Assembly (NCBI RefSeq): GCF_019334305.1
Contig: NZ_JAHWGH010000018.1
Location: 72,009 to 136,008, forward strand
DNA length: 64,000 nucleotides
Origin: Rossellomorea orangium
Lineage (GTDB): Bacteria > Bacillota > Bacilli > Bacillales > Bacillaceae_B
Reading direction: 5' to 3'
The position numbers and the translations under genes are program-made. The notes under the pieces were generated by a model. That model was not told the DNA's origin. It saw nothing but the letters and a program-made list of their open reading frames with translations, and ran no database searches. Shown piece after piece: positions 45,484-56,107 of the stretch (position 1 is its first letter; every line of letters starts with the position of its first letter).

Positions 45484-45963
45484 TTAAATTGAATTAGTCG
45501 TAAGATCCTGATTTTCCTGGTGGAGCTTTTTATATTGAAAATACATGGTTATTCTCCATGGAACAATCATCCCAAATGCAAGTATCCAGAACATTCCGCT
45601 CAGCTCCCCGTAGTCAATGGAAGCACTGAGGATCGACTTGGCAACAATACGGATTAACAGAAGACCAATCAAAATGAACGCAAACGCTTTGGAGCGTTTC
45701 AAATAAATATCATTTTCACGTATTTCAAACTTAGAGGTTTTGATTAACAATAGGGAAAATACCATACCGACAGTAATGGCCTCTAAGAATTCACTTATAT
45801 TGACACGGAAGACTGGGAATAAGAACATCAAGGCACCAGTACTCATGAATAGTGGTGGTAAGATAATCTTCTTACCGCTTACCGGTCTTTTCTGTGCTTT
45901 CATCCTAATAAAAATCACCATAAATCCCATACAAATCGCTACAATGGATGAAGCAATCATCAT
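45484..45963 (-). CDS. ccdC: CcdC-family membrane protein (YneJ)
   Basis: This 159-residue membrane protein has four or five segments and matches B. subtilis YneJ/CcdC in length and position, downstream of ccdA and yneI. CcdC is associated with cytochrome c maturation by location but is reported as dispensable in B. subtilis. AAAGGATG lies upstream of the double ATG start. Confidence 0.85.
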   Translation of the reverse strand: MMIASSIVAICMGFMVIFIRMKAQKRPVSGKKIILPPLFMSTGALMFLFPVFRVNISEFLEAITVGMVFSLLLIKTSKFEIRENDIYLKRSKAFAFILIGLLLIRIVAKSILSASIDYGELSGMFWILAFGMIVPWRITMYFQYKKLHQENQDLTTNSI

Positions 45964-46083
45964 ACAGCATCATCATCCTTTTATAATCTACTTTAAAATA
46001 CCTTTCCTTATTATAGCTTAATTCAAGAAAAAACGAAAACACAAAAAGAGAGAATGAATAGAAACTTCAATCTCTCCATGGAT

Positions 46084-46446
46084 TTATGATCCCAACACCC
46101 TTTTAATAGCTTCATCTACACGCACTTCGTCAAATGGTTTAACAACAAAGTCCTTGGCTCCTGCTTCAATGGCTTCCACTACAACTTTTTGTTGTCCCAT
46201 TGCAGAACACATGATCACCTTTGCTTGAGGAAACTCTTCCAGAATCTCCTTAACCGCTTCAATCCCATTCATCTCAGGCATGGTGATATCCATCGTTACC
46301 AGGTCTGGCTGAAGCTCACGATACTTCTCTACGGCAATAAGTCCATTCTCAGCTTCCCCAACTACTGCGTGACCGCTGGATGCAAGCATGTTTCCAAGAG
46401 TCAATCTCATAAATTTCGCATCATCCACTACAAGTATCGTTGCCAC
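46084..46446 (-). CDS. yneI: CheY-like single-domain response regulator (YneI)
   Basis: This 120-residue receiver domain starts VATILVVDDAKFMR (acid pair DD), with the phosphorylated aspartate in DLVTMDITMPEMNG and the conserved lysine in DFVVKPF. The GTG start has GAGGAGG 8 bases upstream and gives the B. subtilis length. It lies between ccdA and ccdC, as in B. subtilis. No output domain is present; its partner is unknown. Confidence 0.9.
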   Translation of the reverse strand: MATILVVDDAKFMRLTLGNMLASSGHAVVGEAENGLIAVEKYRELQPDLVTMDITMPEMNGIEAVKEILEEFPQAKVIMCSAMGQQKVVVEAIEAGAKDFVVKPFDEVRVDEAIKRVLGS

Positions 46447-46573
46447 AGATGTTTCCTCCTCGTATACACTATCGATGTCCATTGAGTAAAATTACCTGAA
46501 TAATCCATTTAAACTATACCATAAAACGTAATGATTATTCAATTTATTCTGTAAATCTTCAACTGAAAACTCA

Positions 46574-47281
46574 TTAAAATCCTTGAAACCCACCAAATAT
46601 CGTCGTAAAGTACGCAAGAATGACTGTCATCCAATCAAAGAATAGCATGATTCCTACAGCAATCATGACGTATCCCCCTATTTTCACGATCTTCCCGCTG
46701 TTCTTTCTGATCCATTGCATCTTTCCGATAAAAAATGACAGAATGAAGAAAGGAATGGCAAACCCTAATACGTATGCTGTCATATACATGACGCCTGAAC
46801 CTGGATTCGTTGCCGCCAGAGCCAGTACCGAAGCAAGGATCGGACCTGTGCAGGGAGTCCATCCGGCAGCGAAAGCCATACCGATCAGAACGGAACCGAT
46901 ATATCCTGCAGGCCTATTCTTAAATTCATATCTGCGGTCCTTCATCAATGATTGGGGTGTAAAGACGCCGATGACGACTAAACCAAATATGACGATAAAA
47001 ATAGCCCCAAGTTGGCGAATCAGGTCTTTATAGTTCAAAAAGAAGTTTCCAATTAATGATGCCCCAAAGCCGATGGCGATAAAAATGGCCGAAAAACCGA
47101 TCAAGAAAAATAACGTATGTAATAAACTTCTTCTCTGGAGCATGGCATTATCCGTTTTCAGTTCATTGACACTCATCCCGGTTATGTAAGATAAGAACGC
47201 GGGATATAAGGGTAAGCAGCATGGGGATATGAAGCTTAAGAATCCTGCCCCGAATGCTAAGAAAATATTAATGTCAGACAT
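46574..47281 (-). CDS. ccdA: Cytochrome c biogenesis thiol-disulfide transporter CcdA
   Basis: This 235-residue protein has six membrane segments and the two conserved cysteines: one in [18 protein letters not shown] (residues 16-33) and one in [10 protein letters not shown]. CcdA passes electrons from thioredoxin to extracytoplasmic thiol proteins for cytochrome c maturation and spore formation. GTAGGAG precedes the ATG. Gene order with yneI and ccdC is conserved. Confidence 0.93.
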   Translation of the reverse strand: MSDINIFLAFGAGFLSFISPCCLPLYPAFLSYITGMSVNELKTDNAMLQRRSLLHTLFFLIGFSAIFIAIGFGASLIGNFFLNYKDLIRQLGAIFIVIFGLVVIGVFTPQSLMKDRRYEFKNRPAGYIGSVLIGMAFAAGWTPCTGPILASVLALAATNPGSGVMYMTAYVLGFAIPFFILSFFIGKMQWIRKNSGKIVKIGGYVMIAVGIMLFFDWMTVILAYFTTIFGGFQGF

Positions 47282-47546
47282 TTTTACATCTCCTACTTTT
47301 CAGTATATATGTCTATTCTATCAAACAATGCCCTGAACTATTAGGAATGATTGTGTGAAAGATTTGTGACCATTTGATTACAATGCCATATGACTCTTTC
47401 ATTTGTATTAAAGTCTCTTTTCTTTTTTAAAAACGGCTAATTTTACTTTGAAAAATAGTGCTCTTTTCGTTATACTAATAAAAAGTTACAGTTATTACTA
47501 GTTTTGTATTCCACTTGACAGGACATACAAAAGAAAGGAAACAGCC

Positions 47547-47726
47547 GTGTCTAAAAAAGAGCTTCTCGAACGAATTGAAAAAAAGCGTGCTCAATTAATT
47601 GATATTGTTGCTGAAAATGGACTCACGTCACCTCAAGCTATTCAATTTAGTCAGGAACTTGATCGTCTGTTAAATAGCTACAACTCTCAATACATAAAAA
47701 AATGCTGCACACCCCAAATGAGTTAA
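47547..47726 (+). CDS. Spo0E-like aspartyl-phosphate phosphatase (YnzD position)
   Basis: This 59-residue protein has the Spo0E-family motif SQELDRLLNSY after an N-terminal helix of KKELLERIEKKRAQLIDI. Family members dephosphorylate Spo0A and delay sporulation. The GTG start has AAAGGAAAC upstream. Its position between the yneF side and ccdA matches B. subtilis ynzD, although two ABC genes and camS are inserted here. It is followed by a strong terminator. Confidence 0.82.
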   Translation: MSKKELLERIEKKRAQLIDIVAENGLTSPQAIQFSQELDRLLNSYNSQYIKKCCTPQMS

Positions 47727-47777
47727 TCAAAACCTTTTAAATAAATTGATGATTTTCTATTTTAATATAAGAACGTT

Positions 47778-47820
47778 AAACAAAAGGAGACTCCTGCCTA
47801 TACGGAGTCTCCTTTTGTTT
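47778..47820. terminator. Bidirectional terminator
   Basis: A long hairpin with arms AAACAAAAGGAGACTC and GAGTCTCCTTTTGTTT serves the Spo0E-like gene and the convergent ABC operon. Confidence 0.9.
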
Positions 47821-47832
47821 ACCCATATCCTT

Positions 47833-49638
47833 TTAATCCCCCGATACTGTATCTTCCATCCCTTGGGTCAAACCATTCTGAAGGAGATACATTTTATGAT
47901 AGATCCCTCTTTGAAGGAGTAACTCCTGATGACTTCCGCGCTCTACAATTTCTCCTTGGTGTAAAACCAGGATAAGATCCGCATCCTGGATGGTCGACAG
48001 CCTGTGGGCAATGGCGATGGTTGTTCTCCCTTTTCTCATTTTGGTCAGGGCACTTTGAATTGCCTCTTCCGTTTCTGTATCTATGTTGGCTGTGGCTTCA
48101 TCAAGTACAAGTATTTTAGGACTGGTTGCCATTGTACGTGCAAAGGCGAGCAGTTGCCGCTGACCACTTGAAAGAGTAGAACCCCTTTCAACCACAGGAT
48201 GATCATACCCTCCAGGTAGTTTCTCGATAAAGGCATTCGCCTGTACGAATGTAGCTGCCTCTTCAACCTGTTTATCAGACATGTTGGCGTGATGCAGCTT
48301 GATATTATCCCTTATGTTCCCATAAAAGAGGAAAGGATCCTGAAGGACCAGCCCCAATTTCTGACGAAGTTCATCCATCGGGTAGGTCTTGATGCTCCTG
48401 CCATCTATTAGAATGGTACCACGGTTAAATTCATAGAATCTCATAAGCAGATTGATGATGGAGCTCTTACCGCTCCCCGTATGTCCAACAAGGGCAACTG
48501 TTTCACCCGGTCTTGCTGTGAATGATATATTTTTTAAAACATCCATTTCCCCATCATAAGAGAATGAAACATTGGCAAATGTAATTTCTCCTTTCCGTAT
48601 CGTTTCACTCCTTTCATTCTGTATGGTCTGCTCAGGTGATTCTTGAGTTTCATCCAATAAGTCGAAAACACGCGAGGAGGCTATGACCGCCTGTTGAAAC
48701 ATGGACAACCTCATCATGATTTGATTCACTGGTTCAAAAAAGCGATCCAGATAGTTCACAAATGCATAAAGGACACCGATTTCAATCGGAGAATCCATTG
48801 ATGTTATACCGAAATAACTTAAAACGACAATTAAGGCAGCCACATACACAAGATCGATGGCCGGCCTTAATAATAATCCGTCCACTTTGATATTCCTCAT
48901 TCCTGCCAGATAATGTTTCTCATTAATATCCCCGAACTCTTCCCTCATTCTTTTTTCTTGCCGGAATACTTGAATGATCGACATCCCTTGTAGGGACTCA
49001 CTGAGCTTTGCATTGAGCTGACTCAATCTCTCCCGCATATCCTGATAGAAAATGGAGCTGTATGAACGATACAATTTCATAATCATGAAAATAACCGGCA
49101 GTATGAATAAACAGAAGAAAGCTAACCGGGGGTTTAGAACAAACATGGCAATGAAAATACCCGTTAGAAGGAAAGCTCCTTGAATGAACGCTACAAGGAC
49201 ACTCACGAACATATCCTTGATTGCTTCAGTATCATTCGTTACTCGGGAGACAATGCTCCCTGCCGGGGTATGAACAAAGTATTTCATACCAAGTCCTTGC
49301 ACCTTTGTAAAAACATCCACCCTCAATTGCTGGATAATCTTCAGGGCGATCTGTTGAAATGTTAATAACTGAAAATATGTAATCAACACATTCCCAACCT
49401 GAATCAATAAATATGCTCCGGCTAATCCTGTAAGGGGGCCGTACGGGAATACCCTCGGCGTTAGATAATCATCAATGAATATTTTTATGATGATCGGTCC
49501 AAAAACATCTCCGGTGGTGGTCAAAAGCAATAATGAAAAAGCGGCCACTATCATCTTTTTATGGGGCTTTGTATACCTCATGAGGCGGTAAAAAGTTTTT
49601 CTCTGATCTTTCGGTGACATCGTCTGTATCCCATTCAT
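47833..49638 (-). CDS. ABC exporter half, consensus ATPase (BmrD/YheH-like)
   Basis: This 601-residue protein has an ABC1 membrane domain with six segments (residues 1-320) and an ATPase domain with Walker A GHTGSGKSS, signature LSSGQRQLLAFA and Walker B with catalytic glutamate (LVLDEATANID). It starts 3 bp after the partner gene and forms a heterodimeric type IV exporter like BmrCD/YheIH. A drug or lipid substrate is likely; which one is not known. It is shorter than B. subtilis BmrD (673 residues). Confidence 0.87.
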   Translation of the reverse strand: MNGIQTMSPKDQRKTFYRLMRYTKPHKKMIVAAFSLLLLTTTGDVFGPIIIKIFIDDYLTPRVFPYGPLTGLAGAYLLIQVGNVLITYFQLLTFQQIALKIIQQLRVDVFTKVQGLGMKYFVHTPAGSIVSRVTNDTEAIKDMFVSVLVAFIQGAFLLTGIFIAMFVLNPRLAFFCLFILPVIFMIMKLYRSYSSIFYQDMRERLSQLNAKLSESLQGMSIIQVFRQEKRMREEFGDINEKHYLAGMRNIKVDGLLLRPAIDLVYVAALIVVLSYFGITSMDSPIEIGVLYAFVNYLDRFFEPVNQIMMRLSMFQQAVIASSRVFDLLDETQESPEQTIQNERSETIRKGEITFANVSFSYDGEMDVLKNISFTARPGETVALVGHTGSGKSSIINLLMRFYEFNRGTILIDGRSIKTYPMDELRQKLGLVLQDPFLFYGNIRDNIKLHHANMSDKQVEEAATFVQANAFIEKLPGGYDHPVVERGSTLSSGQRQLLAFARTMATSPKILVLDEATANIDTETEEAIQSALTKMRKGRTTIAIAHRLSTIQDADLILVLHQGEIVERGSHQELLLQRGIYHKMYLLQNGLTQGMEDTVSGD

Positions 49639-49641
49639 CGC

Positions 49642-51390
49642 TTATCCTCCATGTTCCACGAGTTCTTCTAACTGTTGGCGAAGATACATTTCTTTATACC
49701 AGCCTTTTTTCTTCATCAACTGAAGATGATTACCACTTTCGATGATTCTCCCATCTTCCAGGACGACAATCAGGTCTGCATGTTGAATGGCACTTAGTCG
49801 ATGAGATGTGATCATCGTCGTCTTACCTTCCCGATTTTGTTTTAGGGAAGACAGGATGGACTCTTCGGTTTTGGCATCCACTGCTGACAGGGAGTCATCC
49901 AGGATTAGTACTTCAGGCTTTAATAACAGTGCCCTTGCAATGGAGATTCTCTGCTTTTGTCCACCAGATAATGAAACTCCCCTTTCACCCACCACTGTCT
50001 CATAGCCTTTCGGAAACCGGCTGATGTCGTCATGTACGTGAGCAAGTTTTGCTGCCATTTCGATTTCCTCTGTTGATGATAAGGGATTAGAAAACGCTAT
50101 GTTCTCACCAATAGTGGCAGAAAATAAAAAGTGATCTTGAGGCACATATCCGATACTTTCACGCAAACACCTTAATTTATAACGTTGGACGATTTCGCCT
50201 CCGAACCTGACTTCTCCCATGTATCCTTCAAATTCTCTCAAGAGGAGCCTTAACAGAGTGGTTTTCCCCGCTCCTGTTTTTCCGACGATACCAACGGTCT
50301 GACCCTCCTTTATAGTTAAATGAATATCTAGAAGGGCCTGGACTTCCTCACCCGGGTACGAGTAAGAATCAATATGGTATTCAATATCCCCTGATGGAGC
50401 TTGATCAAGTGCATCTGGATCATCATGAATGTCCACTTGTTCATTCAAAAGGGCTGAAACACGTTCATAAGATGCACGTCCTCGCTCAACAATGTTAAAT
50501 AGCCATCCGAATGCAAGCATAGGCCAAATTAAGAGTCCAAGATAAGTCGTAAAAGAAATCAACTCACCGATTGTCATCTCCCCGCTTATCACAAACCTCG
50601 ATCCGAATACAATTGAAAGAAAAAAGGAAATTCCTACGATGATCGAGATCGTCGGATCAAATAAAGAATCTACCCTTGCAACAGACATATTCTTCTGAAC
50701 CACCTCTTCTGATTGCACCCTGAACGACTCAATCTCCTCTTTTTCCTGTCCAAAGGTCTTAAGCACTTTAATGCCTGTAACACTTTCCTGGGTTTTATCA
50801 TTCAATGCCGAAAACGCTTCCTGAGCGTGATGAAACCGTTTATGGAGGAGCGTACCATAATAACTCGTCAAAACAGCCATGAAAGGCATAGGAATAAGAG
50901 CTATGAGCGTCAGCTTCCAACTGATAGTAAACGCCATAGCCAACACAACAAAGCCTCCCGTTGATAAAGAGTCTACAAGTGTTAATACGCCCACTCCCGC
51001 AGTTTGTTGAATCGCTTGCAGATCATTTGTTGCGTGAGCCATCAGATCCCCTACACGCCTTTTTTGATAGAAAGCCGGCGACATTTTCGTAAAGTGATGA
51101 TAAAGTTCATTCCTCAATATTCGAGAAAGCTTCGTAGCGGAACCGAAGATCATGATTCTCCACACAAAACGGAGACCATACATGGTTAGCGCTGTAGTTA
51201 TCAGAATTAATATCCAATTAACCAAATCTTCCGTTGTCAACGACCGTTCCTTTATTGAATCGACCACGAATCCAACGATTTTGGGAGGAATCAATTGGAG
51301 AAATGCGACCAACAACAGGAGGATGGTTCCGGATAAATATGACTTTTTCTCCTGTAGAAAAAACCACTTCAAATCTAAAAAGACCTTCAT
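49642..51390 (-). CDS. ABC exporter half, degenerate ATPase (BmrC/YheI-like)
   Basis: This 582-residue protein has the same six-segment plus ATPase layout. Walker A is GKTGAGKTT and signature LSGGQKQRIS, but Walker B ends LILDDSLSAVD, with aspartate in place of catalytic glutamate. This marks the degenerate site of a heterodimeric exporter. GGAGGGG precedes the ATG; the partner gene follows after 3 bp. The pair interrupts the usual yneF-ynzD order. Confidence 0.87.
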   Translation of the reverse strand: MKVFLDLKWFFLQEKKSYLSGTILLLLVAFLQLIPPKIVGFVVDSIKERSLTTEDLVNWILILITTALTMYGLRFVWRIMIFGSATKLSRILRNELYHHFTKMSPAFYQKRRVGDLMAHATNDLQAIQQTAGVGVLTLVDSLSTGGFVVLAMAFTISWKLTLIALIPMPFMAVLTSYYGTLLHKRFHHAQEAFSALNDKTQESVTGIKVLKTFGQEKEEIESFRVQSEEVVQKNMSVARVDSLFDPTISIIVGISFFLSIVFGSRFVISGEMTIGELISFTTYLGLLIWPMLAFGWLFNIVERGRASYERVSALLNEQVDIHDDPDALDQAPSGDIEYHIDSYSYPGEEVQALLDIHLTIKEGQTVGIVGKTGAGKTTLLRLLLREFEGYMGEVRFGGEIVQRYKLRCLRESIGYVPQDHFLFSATIGENIAFSNPLSSTEEIEMAAKLAHVHDDISRFPKGYETVVGERGVSLSGGQKQRISIARALLLKPEVLILDDSLSAVDAKTEESILSSLKQNREGKTTMITSHRLSAIQHADLIVVLEDGRIIESGNHLQLMKKKGWYKEMYLRQQLEELVEHGG

Positions 51391-51508
51391 TCTGTCCCCT
51401 CCGAATCATGAATTAATCGACTCTTTATTTTACCAAATTTCAAAATAATGAGAAATATATTTTTAATTTTGGTTAAAAGGGTTTTGCATGGAACGTTCTG
51501 TTGTCTAT

Positions 51509-51541
51509 AAAAAAGAGCACCTCTCAAATTGAGAGGTGCTC
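51509..51541 (-). terminator. Terminator of the camS gene
   Basis: The hairpin AGCACCTCTC/GAGAGGTGCT is followed by a T-run on the minus strand, just past the stop. Confidence 0.88.
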
Positions 51542-51559
51542 CTACTTATATTCTTACCC

Positions 51560-52681
51560 TTAGTGGATCTCTACAAATGGTTCCTGGTCTACTTCTTTGA
51601 CAATGGTCGCTTTAAGACCCTTTGGTGTTTTCACGTATAGATAAACCGGTGTGTGAGGGAAGTAATCGACGATTTCAGGACCGATTGCCTGAGCAAACCC
51701 TATCAATTCGGTTTCTTTCACCATGCCGGTATGTACATCAATGACGAGTTTGTTTAACGAGTCTTTCTTATATAACCCTTTGCCGACAAATTCAATATCC
51801 TGATGTGAAAAGTATTTTGACACATAATCTTCAAGATCCCGGATTCGATTATATAGATCGCGGTCCTTCTCTTCCCCTTCATCACTTGGGAAGTAATAAT
51901 ATTTGTCGGATAAATCATCCCACTTTTTTATTCTGTTATCGTTCTCATCCAAATAGGTTGTTGCAATATAATTTCCTGAAACGACACTGTTTAATGGTTG
52001 CAGCTTGTAAATCGAAATCATGATCGGTACATTTTTTAATTCTTTTATCGCTTTTACCCTACCAGCAACTTTGGCAGCTATTTTTTTGCCGTATTCTTCC
52101 ATCATTTTCTCATTTATTTTGGCTTCATCGAAGTGCATAAGCTTCTGATCATCTTCCACACGGATATAATCCACTGAATTCATGGCAAGCCCGAGTGAAA
52201 TCCCTTTAATTTCACCTTCTGAATCTACATAATTCTGTTCATGAATATACGCCAGGTACATAGGATTTTTCTTCTCAAGCTCCATCTGCTGTTCCCATGT
52301 CATATCGTCTGTAATCTTCAATGGAGGGTTAAGTCCTGATTTATTGGATTTGGATTCCCTTCCTAACCATGAACTCAATTTCTTTAAGTATTGCCCCTCT
52401 TGATAAACATATTTTTCAGGCGAAAAATGCTCAGTGGACAATGACATTAGCCCCGTCTCTATTTCATCCATATCACTTCGATTATTAATTGTCATGGTAA
52501 TCAAACCGCGATTCACCGATTTTTTTTCTTTATCTACGTTATAATTTAAATATTCCCGTGCATCACTTGCTGCACTATTTTGAATTTCAAGCGTTTCTTC
52601 ATCGATCACTTCTTGAGGCTTGTTGCTGCATCCGGCAACAAGAATCAAAAGAGACAGTGAAACAATACTCCATTTTTTCAT
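51560..52681 (-). CDS. camS: CamS-family sex-pheromone-related lipoprotein
   Basis: This 373-residue protein starts with a lipoprotein signal (MKKWSIVSLSLLILVAGCSN, lipobox VAGC). CamS is the precursor family of the cAM373-type pheromone peptide from its signal sequence, while the mature lipoprotein has no settled function. AGGGAG precedes the ATG. In many Firmicutes camS is near pcrA/ligA; here it stands alone next to the ABC pair. Confidence 0.85.
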   Translation of the reverse strand: MKKWSIVSLSLLILVAGCSNKPQEVIDEETLEIQNSAASDAREYLNYNVDKEKKSVNRGLITMTINNRSDMDEIETGLMSLSTEHFSPEKYVYQEGQYLKKLSSWLGRESKSNKSGLNPPLKITDDMTWEQQMELEKKNPMYLAYIHEQNYVDSEGEIKGISLGLAMNSVDYIRVEDDQKLMHFDEAKINEKMMEEYGKKIAAKVAGRVKAIKELKNVPIMISIYKLQPLNSVVSGNYIATTYLDENDNRIKKWDDLSDKYYYFPSDEGEEKDRDLYNRIRDLEDYVSKYFSHQDIEFVGKGLYKKDSLNKLVIDVHTGMVKETELIGFAQAIGPEIVDYFPHTPVYLYVKTPKGLKATIVKEVDQEPFVEIH

Positions 52682-52828
52682 ATATGACTCCCTCCGGACT
52701 ATATTTTATCATATATTTTATTTCAACCTGAGGGATAATGTTTAAGTTTTTATAATTCCATAAAAATAATTCCATTATCCTAACGGAACGAATTGGGCGG
52801 CACTACCATCAGCATTCCCGATCAATAG

Positions 52829-52857
52829 AAAAAGCACTCATCACCTGAGTGCTTTCA
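52829..52857 (-). terminator. Terminator of yneF
   Basis: The hairpin AAAGCACTCA/TGAGTGCTTT follows the yneF stop. Confidence 0.85.
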
Positions 52858-52861
52858 TCTA

Positions 52862-53083
52862 TTACTTCATGTTCTTATTCATTGCATTCATCATTTGATT
52901 GATTTTCTTCTGGGATGGTTTTTGCCCCATTTGCATCATCATCATGCGTAACATTTGCTCGTTAATTGGTGGATTTTTCTTAAGGTAGCTCATCATATAT
53001 TTACGAGCAATGAAAAATCCTAGTGCAACTCCAGCAAGCAGTGCCAGAACTCCTACTAGAATGAGTAATCCAGTCGTTCCCAT
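52862..53083 (-). CDS. yneF: YneF-family small membrane protein
   Basis: This 73-residue protein has one N-terminal membrane segment ([21 protein letters not shown]) and a basic, methionine-rich C-terminal part ([12 protein letters not shown]). It matches B. subtilis YneF in length and place after sirA. AGGAGG precedes the ATG. The function is unknown. The longer in-frame start has no site. Confidence 0.88.
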   Translation of the reverse strand: MGTTGLLILVGVLALLAGVALGFFIARKYMMSYLKKNPPINEQMLRMMMMQMGQKPSQKKINQMMNAMNKNMK

Positions 53084-53167
53084 ATTCTTACTTCCTCCTT
53101 CGTGTTGTCCTTCTAAAAGTGTACTAAACCCTGAAACATTATACAATATTTTGGTCAAAATTTCATA

Positions 53168-53608
53168 TTAATATATAAACTTTCTTTGCTTTATTGGTTT
53201 TAACCAGCCAAATTGTTCATTTTTTATATCGATTGCCAATAACTGGCCCATATTTCTCCGTAAAATTTCAAAGAAGATATACTCTGATATATCTTGCCCC
53301 CACGCATGCAGAGTCATAGACTTTTCATTTAGAACTAGGGTGGCACCCGATTCCTCTTTTTCAATAGTGGCCACGGAGTCAATCCAGGCTGCACCTTCAA
53401 CTTTCATCATTTCTTGCTTAAGAAGCCTCTGTGTAGGAAGGTATGGAATAGGCTTCGTAATGTAATCTACTTGTTTTGAGACAATATCGTGTTGATCCCC
53501 TGTACTCGATTCCCAATCAGAAAATAACTGATAGAACATTCTCTCCCGACCATAATAGTGCTGTACAAACAATTCTTCAATCCAATAGATTTGATAATTT
53601 CGCACCAT
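53168..53608 (-). CDS. sirA: Sporulation inhibitor of replication SirA
   Basis: This 146-residue protein matches SirA (YneE), which binds DnaA domain I during sporulation and blocks new rounds of replication. The opening NYQIYWIEELFVQHYYGRER agrees with the family. GGAGGG precedes the ATG. It is preceded by tkt and followed by yneF, as in B. subtilis. Spo0A control is expected, but no clear 0A box was picked out here. Confidence 0.82.
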   Translation of the reverse strand: MVRNYQIYWIEELFVQHYYGRERMFYQLFSDWESSTGDQHDIVSKQVDYITKPIPYLPTQRLLKQEMMKVEGAAWIDSVATIEKEESGATLVLNEKSMTLHAWGQDISEYIFFEILRRNMGQLLAIDIKNEQFGWLKPIKQRKFIY

Positions 53609-53820
53609 TTCTCCCTCCTACCTTTCTTTTATATAGTATAAATCAACTAGAAGGGAGTCATTGTCATAAATTGTTGAAAATCTGCACTAGTTTTGTCGAA
53701 GGCATTCTACCTAAAGATTAATGGGAGATTATTCGTATAAGAGTTACTTACCCATCATCCATTCTTTTCAAAACATACAACTCAAAAAAAAGCATGATCC
53801 TACAAAGCGAGGATGTATAT

Positions 53821-53862
53821 AAAAAGGTCAACTCCTTAAAGAGTCTAAGGAGCTGACCTTAT
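53821..53862 (-). terminator. Terminator of tkt
   Basis: A hairpin with arms pairing AAGGTCA/TGACCTT and CCTTA/TAAGG, plus a T-run, follows tkt. Confidence 0.85.
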
Positions 53863-53869
53863 GCATTGA

Positions 53870-55876
53870 CTATTGCTGAAGTAAAGCTTTGATTCTTGAT
53901 ACAACATTTTCAGAAGTGAAGCCATACTCTTCCATGACTTTCGCTCCTGGAGCAGACGCACCATAACCATTTATCGCCAAGATGTCGCCTTCATCCCCAA
54001 CATAGCGATCCCAGCCCATCGGAGAGCCCATTTCAATCGCCAGACGTTTTTTAACGCTCTTAGGTAGTATGGATTCTTTATATTCTTTTGATTGCTTCTC
54101 AAATCGGTCCCAAGATGGCATGCTCACAACGGACACGCTAATACCGTCCTTTTCAAGGGCATTCTGTGCTTCTACAGCGAGATGCACTTCGGATCCGGTA
54201 GCAATCAGGAGGGCATCAGGCTGATCTTTGCCAGAAGCTGAAACCACATAGGCTCCTTTATCCACCCCGTTATAAGCTTTATCGGCCGTGCCTTTAAGAG
54301 TTGGCAGATCCTGACGAGATAGAACTAACATCGTCGGTTGATCCTTAGACTCTAAAGATAACTTCCAGGCAGCTGCGACTTCATTACCGTCACCCGGGCG
54401 GATAACAGAAAGATTTGGCATTGCACGAAGGGATGCAAGTTGTTCTACAGGTTCATGTGTTGGACCGTCTTCACCGACAGCGATACTGTCATGTGTAAAT
54501 ACATACGTGACAGGTAAGCCCATTAGAGCAGCTAAGCGGATAGCAGGTCTTAAATAGTCACTGAATACGAAGAATGTTCCACCGAATACGTGGAGACCCC
54601 CGTGAAGAGCCATTCCATTCATGGCAGCACCCATACCGAATTCACGGACACCGAACCAAATATTACGTCCTTCATATGATTCAGGCATGAAGTCCTTCTC
54701 GTCTTTAATCATTGTTTTGTTCGAACCAGCAAGGTCAGCGGATCCACCGATGAATGAAGGAAGATTTTTAGCAATGGCATTCAACACTTCCCCGGAAGAA
54801 GCGCGGCTGGCCAGTGCTTTTCCTTCTTCATAAACAGGGATATCCTTATCCCATCCCTGTGGAAGTTCCCCTTTGATGGCTGCTTCTAATTGGGTAGCCA
54901 ATTCAGGATGTTCCTCTTTATACTTGATGAACAGATTTGCCCAATCCTGTTCTTTCTCAGAACCGGCTTGTTGAATCTTTTCTTCGAAACGGCTGTACAC
55001 TTCAGCAGGAACATGAAAATCCTGCTCGAACGTCCACTGGTAAGCTTCTTTCGTTAGCTTCATTTCATCTTCCCCTAGTGGAGCACCGTGTACCGCAGAT
55101 TTACCTGATTTATTTGGGGCGCCGTATCCGATGACCGTTTTTACTTCGATCATTGTCGGGCGTGTTGTATCCCCTTGAGCCGCTTCGATAGCTCTTGAGA
55201 TTTCTTCGAGATCATTTCCATCTTCAACGCGGATGTATTGCCAGCCATATGATTCAAAACGTCCCTTAACGCTTTCAGAGAAAGATTTATCAAGATCTCC
55301 ATCCAGGGAAATATCGTTTGAATCATATAGAACAACAAGTCGACCTAATTTTAAGTGAGCAGCCAATGAAGCGGCTTCAGAAGAAACACCCTCCATTAAA
55401 TCTCCATCACCACAAATTGAGTATGTAAAGTGATCAACCATATTGTATTGGTCCTTGTTGTATGTAGTGGCCAAATGTCTTTCGGCTAAAGCCATACCTA
55501 CAGCCATCGCAATCCCTTGACCAAGTGGTCCTGTCGTTGCTTCCACACCTGCAGTATGCTTATACTCAGGATGTCCAGGGGTTTTACTTCCCCATTGGCG
55601 GAATTCTTTAAGGTCCTCCATGGACACATCATATCCAGAAAGATGAAGCAGGCTATATAATAGCATTGATCCATGACCTGCGGATAAAACAAAGCGATCA
55701 CGATTGAACCATTCAGGATTTTTAGGATTATGATTCATGAATCTTGTCCATAGGGCATACGCCATCGGAGCTGCTCCCATAGGCATTCCCGGGTGACCGG
55801 AACCTGCTTTTTCAATTGCATCGATTGATAATGTACGAATTGTATTAATTGCTAATTGATCTGTGTTATCAAACAT
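53870..55876 (-). CDS. tkt: Transketolase
   Basis: This 668-residue thiamine-diphosphate enzyme links the pentose phosphate pathway to glycolysis. Visible motifs are [11 protein letters not shown] (residues 23-33), the ThDP motif [20 protein letters not shown] (about 154-173), the catalytic glutamate in [13 protein letters not shown], and the C-terminal domain from about 545. Length is normal. AAGGAAGG precedes the ATG. Conserved position between ynzC and sirA. Confidence 0.96.
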   Translation of the reverse strand: MFDNTDQLAINTIRTLSIDAIEKAGSGHPGMPMGAAPMAYALWTRFMNHNPKNPEWFNRDRFVLSAGHGSMLLYSLLHLSGYDVSMEDLKEFRQWGSKTPGHPEYKHTAGVEATTGPLGQGIAMAVGMALAERHLATTYNKDQYNMVDHFTYSICGDGDLMEGVSSEAASLAAHLKLGRLVVLYDSNDISLDGDLDKSFSESVKGRFESYGWQYIRVEDGNDLEEISRAIEAAQGDTTRPTMIEVKTVIGYGAPNKSGKSAVHGAPLGEDEMKLTKEAYQWTFEQDFHVPAEVYSRFEEKIQQAGSEKEQDWANLFIKYKEEHPELATQLEAAIKGELPQGWDKDIPVYEEGKALASRASSGEVLNAIAKNLPSFIGGSADLAGSNKTMIKDEKDFMPESYEGRNIWFGVREFGMGAAMNGMALHGGLHVFGGTFFVFSDYLRPAIRLAALMGLPVTYVFTHDSIAVGEDGPTHEPVEQLASLRAMPNLSVIRPGDGNEVAAAWKLSLESKDQPTMLVLSRQDLPTLKGTADKAYNGVDKGAYVVSASGKDQPDALLIATGSEVHLAVEAQNALEKDGISVSVVSMPSWDRFEKQSKEYKESILPKSVKKRLAIEMGSPMGWDRYVGDEGDILAINGYGASAPGAKVMEEYGFTSENVVSRIKALLQQ

Positions 55877-56064
55877 ATGTCAGACATCCTTCCTTTTAAT
55901 GTACCTTATTAATATTAATCTTCTTTGATAGTTTATACAACTATCTTGAATGATAACATGACTTTATCACCGTTGAAAAACAAAAACCCTTGTAAAAGTA
56001 ATCGTGATTCCCTGTTTAAAAAGCAAATGCAATCACCTAGAAGGGAGCTGTGAGTGAATCAATG

Positions 56065-56105
56065 CAAAAAGCTGACAAGTCTTTTAATGGGACTGTCAGC
56101 TTTTA
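56065..56105 (-). terminator. Terminator of ynzC
   Basis: The hairpin AAAAGCTGACA/TGTCAGCTTTT has a T-run just past the ynzC stop. Confidence 0.88.
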
Positions 56106-56107
56106 GA

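Noticed and set aside
45070-45492. 140-codon plus-strand open frame across the 45-kb repeats
   Set aside because: It has no ribosome binding site, reads through strong palindromes and is rich in Arg, Ser and Pro as expected from GC-rich repeat DNA.
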